Shown here in pieces: positions 1 to 8,114 of a stretch of 64,000 nucleotides of DNA. Source of the stretch: Microbacterium karelineae. GTDB taxonomy: Bacteria; Actinomycetota; Actinomycetes; Actinomycetales; Microbacteriaceae. How positions within the stretch are numbered: the stretch's first letter is position 1; every line of letters begins with the position of its first letter. The stretch spans positions 62,001 to 126,000 of the forward strand of contig NZ_WFIX01000190.1 in the NCBI RefSeq assembly GCF_009745985.1. The letters run 5' to 3'. Both the position numbers and the translations under genes were made by a program. The notes beneath the pieces were generated by a model. It saw only the letters and a list, made by a program, of their open reading frames with translations. It was not told the origin of the DNA and did no database searches.

Positions 1-114
1 GACGACGACGAGCTCGCAGCGACCGGCGGCGAGCTGCCCTGGGGCATCGCGTTCGCCGCGACCCTCATGATCGCCGCGGGCCTCGTCCTCCGCTCGCGCC
101 TCCAGAAGGCGTAG
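1..114 (+). CDS. LAXTG-anchored surface protein, C-terminal end only
   Basis: Only the last 37 residues are in the window. They read as an acidic DDDE stretch, then LAATGG, one hydrophobic membrane span and a short basic tail ending in RLQKA. LAXTG is the motif cleaved by class E sortases of high-GC Gram-positives, so the protein is probably exported and linked to the cell wall. The tail closely resembles that of the surface protein ending at 4521, which suggests paralogues or a shared anchoring module. The functional part lies outside the window. Confidence 0.75.
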   Translation, partial: DDDELAATGGELPWGIAFAATLMIAAGLVLRSRLQKA

Positions 115-130
115 GCACCGAACGGCGGAT

Positions 131-156
131 GCCCCGCGCTCCTCGGAGCGCGGGGC
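131..156. terminator. GC-rich stem-loop terminator
   Basis: The two 12-base arms (131-142 and 145-156) are perfect reverse complements with almost no loop, so about 11 pairs close a 4-base loop. It lies 16 bases after the stop at 114 and 15 bases before the end of the convergent TetR gene, so it may serve both. There is no T-tract, as is common in this group. Confidence 0.7.
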
Positions 157-171
157 ATCTGCCGTGTCTGC

Positions 172-867
172 TCAGCGTCGCGCCGCGAGGCGCTCGAGTC
201 CATCGAGGAGAAGGTCGAGACCGAACTCGAACTCGGCCTGGTCGTCGCACCAGCCAAGGGTCGTCTGATCGTCGTGCGAGACGTTCGAGACCATCTCGAC
301 GATGTGCGGCGCATCGGCCGCCATCTGCGCGAGCATCTCCTCCGACGGATCCTCGTCGGCGGATCCCCCCGGATCGAAGAGCTCCTGCGAGAAGCCCAGC
401 ATGCGGCTGCCGAGCGCATGCATGGCGTGGTGCACGAGGTCGTACGACAGCCCGCCGACACGCATGAGCGCGATCGAGGCGTCGTAGTAGCGGATGATCG
501 CGGCGCTGAACCGCGTGCGGCTCTCGAGCACCCCCGGAGCCCACGGGTGGCTCATCATCACATCGCGCGCCGTGAGGATCCGTCGCCGCAGCGCGTGCTT
601 CCATTCGTCCGGGGTACCGGCGGCGCGCTCCGCGACGGCCGCCTCGATCTCCGCCGCGACCTCGTCGGCCAGCCCGTCGAGGAGGTCGTTCTTGTTCGCG
701 ACGTGGTGGTACAGCGACATGGCCTCGACGCCGAGCTCCGCGGCGAGCGCGCGCATCGTGAGCGCCTCGATCCCGCCGCGATCGGCGAGCGCGACCGCGG
801 TCTCGAGCACCCGGGAGCGGGACAGGGATCCTCGCCCTCTCGGTGCGACGGCATCGGCATTCCGCAT
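172..867 (-). CDS. TetR/AcrR-family transcriptional regulator
   Basis: The protein has 231 residues. The N-terminal helix-turn-helix reads ALTMRALAAELGVEAMSLYHHV around residues 35-56, which is typical TetR. The C-terminal half looks like a TetR-type ligand and dimer domain (family knowledge). The ATG at 867 is chosen because the HTH follows at the usual distance. It is transcribed away from the reductase gene at 954, and two copies of a CTTAC-N3-GTAAG dyad lie between them. It therefore most likely represses that operon and itself. The inducer is unknown. Confidence 0.9.
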   Translation of the reverse strand: MRNADAVAPRGRGSLSRSRVLETAVALADRGGIEALTMRALAAELGVEAMSLYHHVANKNDLLDGLADEVAAEIEAAVAERAAGTPDEWKHALRRRILTARDVMMSHPWAPGVLESRTRFSAAIIRYYDASIALMRVGGLSYDLVHHAMHALGSRMLGFSQELFDPGGSADEDPSEEMLAQMAADAPHIVEMVSNVSHDDQTTLGWCDDQAEFEFGLDLLLDGLERLAARR

Positions 868-919
868 CGTGTCGTGATTCTCCGGCTCATCCGTTGACGG
901 GGACGTGCCGCCACGCTAC

Positions 920-946
920 CTTACAGAGTAAGACTTACAACGTAAG
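920..946. promoter_or_regulatory. tandem TetR operator
   Basis: Two perfect 13-base dyads of the form CTTAC-N3-GTAAG occupy 920-932 and 934-946, with centres 14 bases apart. They sit between the divergent TetR gene and the gene starting at 954. The last half-site runs into the ribosome-binding region of that gene. The arrangement fits cooperative binding of two dimers. Confidence 0.8.
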
Positions 947-953
947 GGAAACC

Positions 954-1445
954 ATGGCACGGGCGCTCCTCATCGCACTCGGCACGATCGTCGTCATCGC
1001 CGCGACGCCCGTCGTCGTGATCCTCGTCTCGCTGCGCACGGGGTGGCCGCCGGGCGTCCGGTTCGTCAGGCGCCTCGGCCGCGACCACCTGAACGCCGCG
1101 GCGATGCGCACGGCGGGCGCGCCCGGTGCCGCGGCGCAGGTGATCCGCACGGTCGGCCGGCGCTCGGGGCGCCCGTATCGCACGCCGATCGGGCTCCGTC
1201 GCACGCCGACGGGATGGATCGTGACGCTCCCGTACGGCACGACGCCCGACTGGCTGCGGAACCTGCTCGCCGCCGGCTCGGCCGAGGTCGAGGTGGACGG
1301 CGAGGTGCGCCCCGTCACGGCGCCGCGGGTCGTCTCCCGCGCGGCCGCGGCGGATCTGCTCGGCAGCGGGGATCGCCTCATCTCCCGCCTCCTCGACATC
1401 GACCACTTCCTCCTCCTCGACGACGCCCCGAGCGCCGCCGCATGA
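954..1445 (+). CDS. DDN-like deazaflavin (F420)-dependent nitroreductase-family protein
   Basis: The protein has 163 residues. An N-terminal hydrophobic helix (about residues 3-25) is followed by the split-barrel signature of the deazaflavin-dependent nitroreductase (DDN) family, with RSGRPYRTPIG and then PDWLRNLLAAG. Family members bind F420 and reduce quinones or other substrates at the membrane. The ATG at 954 follows AAGGGA. Its stop overlaps the start of the next gene (ATGA), so the two are cotranscribed, probably under the TetR dyads upstream. The substrate is unknown. Presence of F420 genes at 32.7-38.3 kb supports F420 use. Confidence 0.75.
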   Translation: MARALLIALGTIVVIAATPVVVILVSLRTGWPPGVRFVRRLGRDHLNAAAMRTAGAPGAAAQVIRTVGRRSGRPYRTPIGLRRTPTGWIVTLPYGTTPDWLRNLLAAGSAEVEVDGEVRPVTAPRVVSRAAAADLLGSGDRLISRLLDIDHFLLLDDAPSAAA

Positions 1446-2413
1446 GGGCCGTCGTCCGCGACGCGTACGGCGGGTCCGAGGTGCTTCGGGTCGACGAGGT
1501 GCCGGATCCCGCTCCCGGCCCTGGCGAGGTCCTCGTGCGGGTGCGCGCGAGCTCGCTCAACATGGCCGACCTCGACATCCTGCTCGGGCGGCCGCGCGTC
1601 GCGCGCGTCTTCTTCGGCATCGCCTCGCCGCGGACCCCCGGCATGGGCGTGGATCTCGCGGGCGAGGTGGAGGAGGTGGGCGCCGACGTCACGGGGCTCC
1701 GTCGCGGCGATCACGTCTGGGCGGACGTCTTCGACCACGGCCACTCGGCCCTGGCCGAACGCGCCGTCGCGCCGGCGGACGCGCTTCGCCGGATCCCCGA
1801 CGGCGTGAGCTTCGTCGACGCCGCGGCCGTCCCGCACTCGGGCCTGCTGGCCCTCCAGGTCCTGCGCTCGACCGGCTCGACGCGACCCGGCGAGCGCGTT
1901 CTCGTCATCGGCGGCGGCGGGTGCGTCGGGCCGTTCGCGATCCAGCTGGCGAAGGCCGCCGGCGCACACGTGACCGGCGTCGACACCGGCGCGAAGGCGG
2001 CGCTGATGCGCGAAGCCGGCGCCGACGACACGATCGACTTCACGGTCGACGACGTCACGCGGGGCGGCCGGCGATTCGACGTCGTCATCGACATCGCCGA
2101 CGCTCACGGGCTCCTTCCGCTGCGCCGGCTGCTCGCGCGGCGGGGACGATACTCCCTCCTCGCGCGCCGCCTCGGCTCGTACGCCGAGAAGGCGCTGCTC
2201 GGCCCCGTCGTGGGCGCCACGATCGGCGCGCGGATGGGCACGTTCGCGTGGCGGGCGAACTCCGCCCACCAGCTCGACGAGGTCGGCCGCCTCCTCGCCG
2301 CGGGCGCTGTCCGCCCCGTCATCGACGGCGTGCACGGACTCGACGCCGTCCCGGAGATGTTCGCCCGCCTCGCCGCCGGCGACAACCGCGGCAAGATCGT
2401 CATCGAGCCCTGA
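1442..2413 (+). CDS. zinc-free MDR-family NAD(P)-dependent oxidoreductase (quinone oxidoreductase-like)
   Basis: The protein has 323 residues. The GroES-like N-domain includes PGPGEVLVRVRASSLN near residues 22-40, and GVDLAGEV follows. The Rossmann domain carries VLVIGGGGCVGPFAIQLAKA near residues 152-172. The zinc-binding cysteines of classical alcohol dehydrogenases are absent, so a quinone or enone reductase is likely. It overlaps the DDN-like gene by 4 bases. The pair, next to a TetR repressor, looks like an inducible quinone, nitro-compound or enone detoxification unit. That role is inference. Confidence 0.8.
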   Translation: MRAVVRDAYGGSEVLRVDEVPDPAPGPGEVLVRVRASSLNMADLDILLGRPRVARVFFGIASPRTPGMGVDLAGEVEEVGADVTGLRRGDHVWADVFDHGHSALAERAVAPADALRRIPDGVSFVDAAAVPHSGLLALQVLRSTGSTRPGERVLVIGGGGCVGPFAIQLAKAAGAHVTGVDTGAKAALMREAGADDTIDFTVDDVTRGGRRFDVVIDIADAHGLLPLRRLLARRGRYSLLARRLGSYAEKALLGPVVGATIGARMGTFAWRANSAHQLDEVGRLLAAGAVRPVIDGVHGLDAVPEMFARLAAGDNRGKIVIEP

Positions 2414-2478
2414 CGACGCACCCCCGAGTTCACGCCGCGTTCACCGCCCGACTACCCGGAGCCTCTAGACCGGAGGGC

Positions 2479-4521
2479 ATGTCCCGAATCCCCCGTATCC
2501 TCCTCGCGTCGGGCGCCGCGTGCGCCCTCGCCCTGTCCCCTGCGGTCGCGCTCGCGGCGCAGCCCGGCGACATCACGCCGATCTACGACGCGTCGGATGA
2601 CGCGCCGTTCGACCTCACCGTGACCGGCACGTTCGAAACCGGCATCTACGACGAGGGGGCGAGCGAGATCGTCCAGGCACACGGCGACCGCCTCTTCTCG
2701 ATCAACGCGGCCGCCGGATCCGTCTCGGTGATCGACATGTCGGATCCGACGGCGATGACCGAGCTGTTCCAGATCTCCGGATCCGGCGTCGCGAACTCCG
2801 TCGCCGTCCGCGAGGACGGCTTGGGCGTCGTCGCGCTCGAGAACGCCGACGACAAGACAGCACCCGGATCCCTGCTGTTCTTCGACGCCGACGCGGACGA
2901 GCCCGTCACGCTCGGCGAGGTGCAGGTCGGATCGCTGCCCGACATGGTGACGGTGTCGCCCGACGGCGCGTACGCGGTCGTCGCGAACGAGGGCGAGCCG
3001 GCGGACGACTTCTCGAGCGACCCCGAGGGATCCGTCGGCGTCGTCGCGCTCCCGGCCGACGTCGCCGCGCCGTTGCAGGAGGACGTGCGGATCGCGGACT
3101 TCCATGCGTTCGAGGGCGTCGAGCTCGACGAGGGCCTGCGCGACGCGTTCGGCCCGATCCTGAACGGGGAGCTGCCGCGCTCGACGAACTGGGAGCCGGA
3201 GTACGTGACGATCGCGGGCGACACGGCGTATGTCGCGCTGCAGGAGGCGAACGGCATCGCGACCGTCGACCTCGAGACCGCGACGGTCACCGACGTCTGG
3301 GGCCTCGGCTTCACGGACCGGGGCGAGGTGCCGCTGGATCCGTCGGATCGTGACCCCGAGGACACCCCCGAGATCCGCATCGAGACGTATGACGGCCTGT
3401 ACGGCATGCCGATGCCCGACGGGATCTCCTCGTACGAGGTCGGCGGCGAGGCCTACCTCGTCACGGCGAACGAGGGCGACGCCCGCGAGTGGGGCGACTA
3501 CGTCGAGCCCGCGCGTGTGAAGCACCTCGGCGACCCCGAAGAGGACGTTCCGGGTGCCGGCCCCGTCTGCGAGGAGATCGAGGCGCACACCGCCGACGAC
3601 GCGCTCGGCCGTCTCGAGGTCTCGACGGAGATGGGCTTCGACGAGGATCGCGGCTGCTACAGCGAGCTGTACGCCTACGGCGCGCGCTCCTTCTCGATCT
3701 ACACCACGAGCGGCGAGCTCGTCTTCGACTCGGGCGCGGAGTTCGAGGAGCTGACCGCGCGCCTCAGCGAGACGACGGACCTCGTCTTCAACTCGGGCCA
3801 CGACGACAACGAGGCCGAGAACCGCAGCGATGCGAAGGGCGTCGAGCCCGAGAACCTCACGATCGGCGAGGTCGACGGCCGCACCTACGCGTTCATCGGG
3901 TTCGAGCGCCTGTCGGGCGTCGTCGCCTACGACATCTCGGATCCTGCCGCCCCCGCCTACGTCGAGTTCATCAGCAACCGCGAGTTCGACACGAACCTCG
4001 GCGACGCCTACGAGGAGCTCGAGGAGCAGGGGGCGAGCGAGGAGCAGCTCGCGGCGCTCGTGAACTCCGTCGGCGACCTGGGCCCCGAGGGGCTCGACTT
4101 CATCGCGGCCGACGCGTCGCCCACGGGGATCCCCATGATCGTCGTCGGCAACGAGGTCACGGGCACCACGACCCTCTACGCCCTCGACGGCGCGCCGACC
4201 GCGGAGCCGGAGCCCACGCCGACGCCCGAGCCCACCACCGAGCCCACCGAGCCGCCCGCGCCGCAGCCCGAGCCGACCGCGGACCCCACCCCCGCGCCGG
4301 AACCGACGGAGGCACCGGAGCCGGAGCCGACCGCTGATCCGGAGCCGACCACGGCCCCGGCACCTCCCGCCCCGAGCGAGGACCCGTCCGAGACGCCCGG
4401 CGCCCCGGACGACGACGACCTCGCCGCCACGGGCGGGAACGTGGCCTGGGGGCTCGGCCTCGCGGCCGCCGCTCTGATCGCGATCGGCATCACGCTCCGC
4501 ATCCGCACGCGCCGCGCGTAG
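2479..4521 (+). CDS. choice-of-anchor I surface protein with LAXTG sorting signal
   Basis: The protein has 680 residues. A clear signal peptide (basic MSRIPR, hydrophobic core, AVALAAQ cleavage region) is followed by a beta-propeller-like region with repeated V-D-x-x-D and EYVTI/AYVAL strands, typical of choice-of-anchor I proteins. A Pro/Glu/Thr-rich wall-spanning stretch (about residues 573-640) leads to DDDDLAATGG, a membrane span and RTRRA. The sorting signal matches class E sortases. GGAGGG sits almost against the ATG at 2479, which is closer than usual, but the signal peptide supports this start. Enzymatic activity is unknown. Confidence 0.85.
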   Translation: MSRIPRILLASGAACALALSPAVALAAQPGDITPIYDASDDAPFDLTVTGTFETGIYDEGASEIVQAHGDRLFSINAAAGSVSVIDMSDPTAMTELFQISGSGVANSVAVREDGLGVVALENADDKTAPGSLLFFDADADEPVTLGEVQVGSLPDMVTVSPDGAYAVVANEGEPADDFSSDPEGSVGVVALPADVAAPLQEDVRIADFHAFEGVELDEGLRDAFGPILNGELPRSTNWEPEYVTIAGDTAYVALQEANGIATVDLETATVTDVWGLGFTDRGEVPLDPSDRDPEDTPEIRIETYDGLYGMPMPDGISSYEVGGEAYLVTANEGDAREWGDYVEPARVKHLGDPEEDVPGAGPVCEEIEAHTADDALGRLEVSTEMGFDEDRGCYSELYAYGARSFSIYTTSGELVFDSGAEFEELTARLSETTDLVFNSGHDDNEAENRSDAKGVEPENLTIGEVDGRTYAFIGFERLSGVVAYDISDPAAPAYVEFISNREFDTNLGDAYEELEEQGASEEQLAALVNSVGDLGPEGLDFIAADASPTGIPMIVVGNEVTGTTTLYALDGAPTAEPEPTPTPEPTTEPTEPPAPQPEPTADPTPAPEPTEAPEPEPTADPEPTTAPAPPAPSEDPSETPGAPDDDDLAATGGNVAWGLGLAAAALIAIGITLRIRTRRA

Positions 4522-4550
4522 GCGACCGGCACGCGCGCCCTCGTCGGCTG

Positions 4551-4579
4551 CGACGCGCCCTGCGCAGCAGGGCGCGTCG
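4551..4579. terminator. bidirectional stem-loop terminator
   Basis: A perfect 13-base stem (4551-4563 with 4567-4579) encloses a 3-base loop. It lies between the convergent surface-protein gene (stop 4521) and aldehyde dehydrogenase gene (stop at 4593), so it probably ends both transcripts. Confidence 0.8.
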
Positions 4580-4592
4580 AGTGCGCCGCGCC

Positions 4593-6044
4593 TCAGAAGG
4601 GGTAGCGGGCGGGATCGTCCTGCATCGTGATCCACTGGGTCTCGGTGAACGTATCGAGGCTCGCCTGCGGTCCGCCGAAGCGCCCACCCACCCCCGACGC
4701 CTTCACCCCGCCGAAAGGGATCACTGCCTCGTCGTCGACCGTGGCATCGTTGATGTGCACGGCGCCCGACTCGATCCGGTCGCACAGCTCATACGCGCGG
4801 TAGGCGTTCGACGTGATGATCGAGACGGACAGCCCGTACTCGCTCGCATTGATGATGTCGATCGCCTCGTCGACGTCGTCGTAGACGTGCACGGGCGCGA
4901 CCGGGCCGAAGATCTCCTCTGTCCAGGCGGGGCTGTCGGTCTCGACGTCCGTCAGGACGGTCGGGCGATAGAAGAGGCCCTCGTGCGCTCCGCCCGCCGC
5001 GACCGTCGCTCCGTGCGCGACGGCGGCGTCGACGATGCCCGCGACGTGGGCGAGTTGGCGCTCGTCGATGATCGGGCCGAGCGGTGCGCCCTCGGCGGGG
5101 TCGCCCACGGGGATCCGCTCGGCCTTCTCGGCGAGCACCCGCACGTACTCCTTCGCCATCGACCGGTGCACGAGGTGGCGTCCCGTCGTCATGCAGATCT
5201 GGCCCTGGTGAAGGAAGGACCCCCAGGCGCCGACCGTCGCGGCCGCCGCGACGTCGGCATCGGGCAGAACGAGCTGCGCGTTGTTGCCGCCGAGCTCGAG
5301 ATGCACCCGCTTGAGCAGGGGCGCGGCGGCCTCGCCGATCCTCCGACCGGCAGCAGTGGATCCCGTGAACGAGATGCAGGGGACGCCGGGATGCGCGACG
5401 AGGGCCGCCCCGAGGTCGCCTCCGCCGGGCAGCACGTGCAGCACGCCCGTAGGCAGGCCCGCCTCCTCGAACAGCGCCGCGAGCGCGAGCCCGCCCGAGA
5501 CCGAGGTGCGCGGATCCGGCTTGAGGATCACCGCGTTGCCGAGGGCGAGGGCCGGCGCAACCGACCGCATCGACAGAATGGCGGGGAAGTTGAACGGCGA
5601 GATGACCCCGACGACGCCGATCGGCACGCGACGGGCGATCGATGTGCGCGGCTTCATGCTGCGCAGCAGCTCGCCATACGGGTGCGAGGCGACGGCCGCC
5701 GCCTCCTGCAGCTCGCTCGCGACGAGCCCCACCTCGAACGCGGCCTTGCCCTGGCCGGATCCCGCCTCGGGCACGAGGATGCCGGCGAGGCGGTCCGGAT
5801 CGTCCTGCAGGAGCTGCGCGGCCTTCAGCATGACGCCCGCGCGCACGGGATACGGCGCGGCGGCCCACTCGCGCTGCGCGGCCGTCGCGGAGGCGACCGC
5901 GCGGTCGAGGTCGTCGCCCGTCGCGGCGCCGACCGTGCCGAGGGAGGCGCCCGTCGCGGGCGCGATGACGTCGATCGGATCCGCGGATCCTGCGCGCCAG
6001 CCGTCCGAGAAGATCCGGCCGTCCCAATCGGGAGAAGAGGTCAT
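4593..6044 (-). CDS. aldehyde dehydrogenase, benzaldehyde dehydrogenase-like
   Basis: The protein has 483 residues, normal for NAD(P)-dependent aldehyde dehydrogenases. It contains SPFNFP of the cofactor fold, LELGGNN with the general-base glutamate, and GQICMTTGR with the nucleophilic cysteine. Its overall pattern resembles benzaldehyde or vanillin dehydrogenases that oxidise aromatic aldehydes to acids. The ATG at 6044 is chosen because AGGAAGGA lies just upstream; the frame is open further but looks non-coding there. It appears monocistronic. The true substrate cannot be read from sequence. Confidence 0.88.
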   Translation of the reverse strand: MTSSPDWDGRIFSDGWRAGSADPIDVIAPATGASLGTVGAATGDDLDRAVASATAAQREWAAAPYPVRAGVMLKAAQLLQDDPDRLAGILVPEAGSGQGKAAFEVGLVASELQEAAAVASHPYGELLRSMKPRTSIARRVPIGVVGVISPFNFPAILSMRSVAPALALGNAVILKPDPRTSVSGGLALAALFEEAGLPTGVLHVLPGGGDLGAALVAHPGVPCISFTGSTAAGRRIGEAAAPLLKRVHLELGGNNAQLVLPDADVAAAATVGAWGSFLHQGQICMTTGRHLVHRSMAKEYVRVLAEKAERIPVGDPAEGAPLGPIIDERQLAHVAGIVDAAVAHGATVAAGGAHEGLFYRPTVLTDVETDSPAWTEEIFGPVAPVHVYDDVDEAIDIINASEYGLSVSIITSNAYRAYELCDRIESGAVHINDATVDDEAVIPFGGVKASGVGGRFGGPQASLDTFTETQWITMQDDPARYPF

Positions 6045-6258
6045 CGTCGATCCTTCCTGTCGAGTGCGCGGCTGAGCACCGCCGGATCCAGTCTCACGAA
6101 GGGGCGCGCGCCGCGCCGCGTTCGTCCCTCTCACCGGGAGCGGGGCGACGTCGTCACGGGGCCGCGCCGCCGGCGCGGGGTCGCGCGGCACGCAGGATCG
6201 CGTCACACCCGGTCACAGACTTCGGCGCCCTGCCGGGGGATTCGGTAAGAATGTCCGG

Positions 6259-7173
6259 GTGAGCGAAACGCGTGTCCGTCCGACGTGGATTCAGGTTTTC
6301 GTCGGTCTCTTCGGAGTCGCGGCGCTCGTCCTCATCGCCTGGTGCGTGGTGTTCGCCACGCGCGCGCTGCTCGCGACGGATCCGCTCGAGGCGTTCGTCG
6401 CCCGCTTCCCTGGCGGCGCGCCGATCCTCGGCTCCTCTCCCGAGGGCATCCCGGGCTTCGTCTCCTGGACGCACTTCCTGAACGCGTTCTTCCTCGTCCT
6501 CATCATCCGCACGGGCATCCGCACGCGCACCGAGAAGCGCGCGGGCGGCCTCTGGTCGTCGCGGCGCGTGAAGAAGCGGCGCATGTCGCTCGCCCTCTGG
6601 GGGCACATCGCGGTCGACGTGCTGTGGCTCGTCAACGGCGTCGTGTACGTCGCGCTGCTGATCGCGAGCGGGCACTGGGCGCGCATCGTGCCGACGAGCT
6701 GGGAGGTCGTGCCGAACGCGATCTCGGTGCTGCTGCAGTACATCTCGCTCGACTGGCCGACCGAGAACAGCTGGGTCAGCTACAACGCGCTGCAGCAGCT
6801 GAGCTACGTCGTCATCGTGTTCGTCGCCTCGCCGATCGCCGCCGTGACGGGCTACCGCCTCAGCGCGTTCTACCCGAAGGGCGAGGCGTGGCAGCGCGCC
6901 CTGCCCGACGCGGTCGCGAAGGCGCTGCACTATCCGACGATGCTCTTCTTCGTCGCGTTCGTGATCGTGCACGTCGGCCTCGTGCTCGCGACGGGTGCGC
7001 TGCGCAACCTCGGCCACATGTACGCCGGCACCGATCAGGTCAGCTGGGCCGGCTTCTGGATCTTCGCCGCGACCGTCGTCCTCATGGTCGCCGGCTGGCG
7101 CGCCGCGGTCCGCGACGACTGGATCGCGCGCCCCGCGAAGTGGTTCGGCGACGTGCGCCTCATGAAGCGCTGA
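6259..7173 (+). CDS. cytochrome b/b6-domain membrane protein
   Basis: The protein has 304 residues with about five to six membrane spans. Histidines lie within or next to spans (SWTHFLNAFF, LWGHIAVDVLW, ALHYPTMLFF, FVIVHVGLV), as expected for b-type haem ligands in cytochrome b561 or formate-dehydrogenase gamma-like proteins. The start is GTG, with TAAGAAT ending about seven bases before it. That suggests a leaderless transcript. Its redox partner is not adjacent, so the electron donor and acceptor are unknown. Confidence 0.75.
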   Translation: MSETRVRPTWIQVFVGLFGVAALVLIAWCVVFATRALLATDPLEAFVARFPGGAPILGSSPEGIPGFVSWTHFLNAFFLVLIIRTGIRTRTEKRAGGLWSSRRVKKRRMSLALWGHIAVDVLWLVNGVVYVALLIASGHWARIVPTSWEVVPNAISVLLQYISLDWPTENSWVSYNALQQLSYVVIVFVASPIAAVTGYRLSAFYPKGEAWQRALPDAVAKALHYPTMLFFVAFVIVHVGLVLATGALRNLGHMYAGTDQVSWAGFWIFAATVVLMVAGWRAAVRDDWIARPAKWFGDVRLMKR

Positions 7174-7294
7174 CGCCCGCGTAGGCTCGACCGCATCCGA
7201 TCCGGCACCGATTTCGACGATGTGCGGCGATCCTGCTCCTGCACGCGGGCGGAGCATCAGGACGAACTCGAGCAGCCCACGTGAACGCAGCAGT

Positions 7295-7498
7295 ATGGGC
7301 CTGGCGGCCGCCAAGATGATCGGCGGCGACCACCGGATCGTGATCGCCGATCTCGGTCAGGATCCGATCGATGCCGCTGTCAACGAGCCGACCTCCCTCG
7401 GGATCACGGCGTCAGGGATCGAGTGCGACGTCACCGACGAGCAGTCGGTCCGCGATCTCCTGCGCGCCGCCAGGCGGCGCTCCGTTCTGCCCCACTGA
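7295..7498 (+). pseudogene. short-chain dehydrogenase (SDR) remnant
   Basis: About 50 residues (GLAAAKMI, then RIVIADLG, then IECDVTDEQSVRDLL) match the start of a Rossmann-fold SDR: helix A, the strand ending in the D that binds NAD ribose, and the CDVTD motif. The TGxxxGxG nucleotide loop is degenerate or missing (SSMG remains). Homology stops after RDLL, and the catalytic YxxxK half is absent. It lies beside another broken gene in a 941-base stretch without an intact gene (7174-8114). Confidence 0.6.
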
Positions 7499-7538
7499 CC
7501 GATTCCCTGTCCCGAGCGAACACGGATCACGCCAGAGC

Positions 7539-7554
7539 ACATGACATGTCATGT
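7539..7554. repeat. 16-base perfect palindrome
   Basis: The sequence ACATGACATGTCATGT is identical to its reverse complement. It sits in the non-coding gap between the SDR remnant and the carboxymuconolactone-decarboxylase remnant. It could be a leftover operator of one of the decayed genes; no regulator gene is adjacent. Confidence 0.5.
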
Positions 7555-7639
7555 CCGCTCGCGCAGAACGTGTGCGTTCGCAGATTGGGTCATCGCTCGA
7601 GCCGCACCGGATCCACGAGCGCGGGCGGCGCGCCCGGAC

Positions 7640-8004
7640 GTGCTCGGGCACGTCGCGCTCGAGCGGCGTGAACACGTCGCTCTCGCGCCACCGGGGCACC
7701 TCGCGCACCTTCTCCAGGTCGAGTCCCTCGTTGTGGGCGAGGAAGTACCCGAAGTCGAGGCACCAGCTGCAGCCGATGGCGCCCGCCGACGCCATCTCGG
7801 CGTACGACGCGAGCTGCGGATCCAACTGGTTCCACTTCGCGGCGCTGCCCTCGATCCCGAGCACGCCGTTCATGACGCGGCGGTTGTGCCACAGGACGTG
7901 GGCGTTGTCGGGCACCTTCCCCCACATCCGCTTCACGATGAACGTCAGGATGGCGCCGTACTGCCCCGTGATGCGGGCCTGGGGATGAGGAAGCGACTGG
8001 GCCT
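7640..8004 (-). pseudogene. carboxymuconolactone decarboxylase-family protein, broken at both ends
   Basis: The core is well conserved: ITGQYGAILTFIVKRMWG, NAHVLWHNRR, then GCSWCLDFGYFLAHNEG with the AhpD-type CxxC, and SDVFTPLERDV. The frame breaks near 7980: the N-terminal piece SRFLIP reads in another frame, consistent with loss of one base. Where a start would be expected, after AAGGAG, the codon is AGG (cct at 8002-8004) instead of ATG. The C-terminal third after LERDV is missing. These lesions point to an inactive gene. Confidence 0.65.
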
Positions 8005-8114
8005 GACGATCTCCTTCGTGGATCCGGGGCGCTGTCGGCCCCTCCTGCCCATACGGCACCGCGCGGCCACCGATTGTGACAGGATCCCGGAATCGCGTCC
8101 GGCACCCGCTCCGT

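Noticed and set aside
2452-4785. Long minus-strand open frame opposite the choice-of-anchor I gene
   Set aside because: Low-complexity Arg/Gly/Asp sequence typical of antisense frames in GC-rich DNA; the plus-strand gene has a signal peptide and sorting signal.
6045-6206. N-terminal extension of the benzaldehyde dehydrogenase-like protein
   Set aside because: The extra 54 residues are Arg/Pro-rich without homology, and a good ribosome-binding site precedes the internal ATG at 6044.
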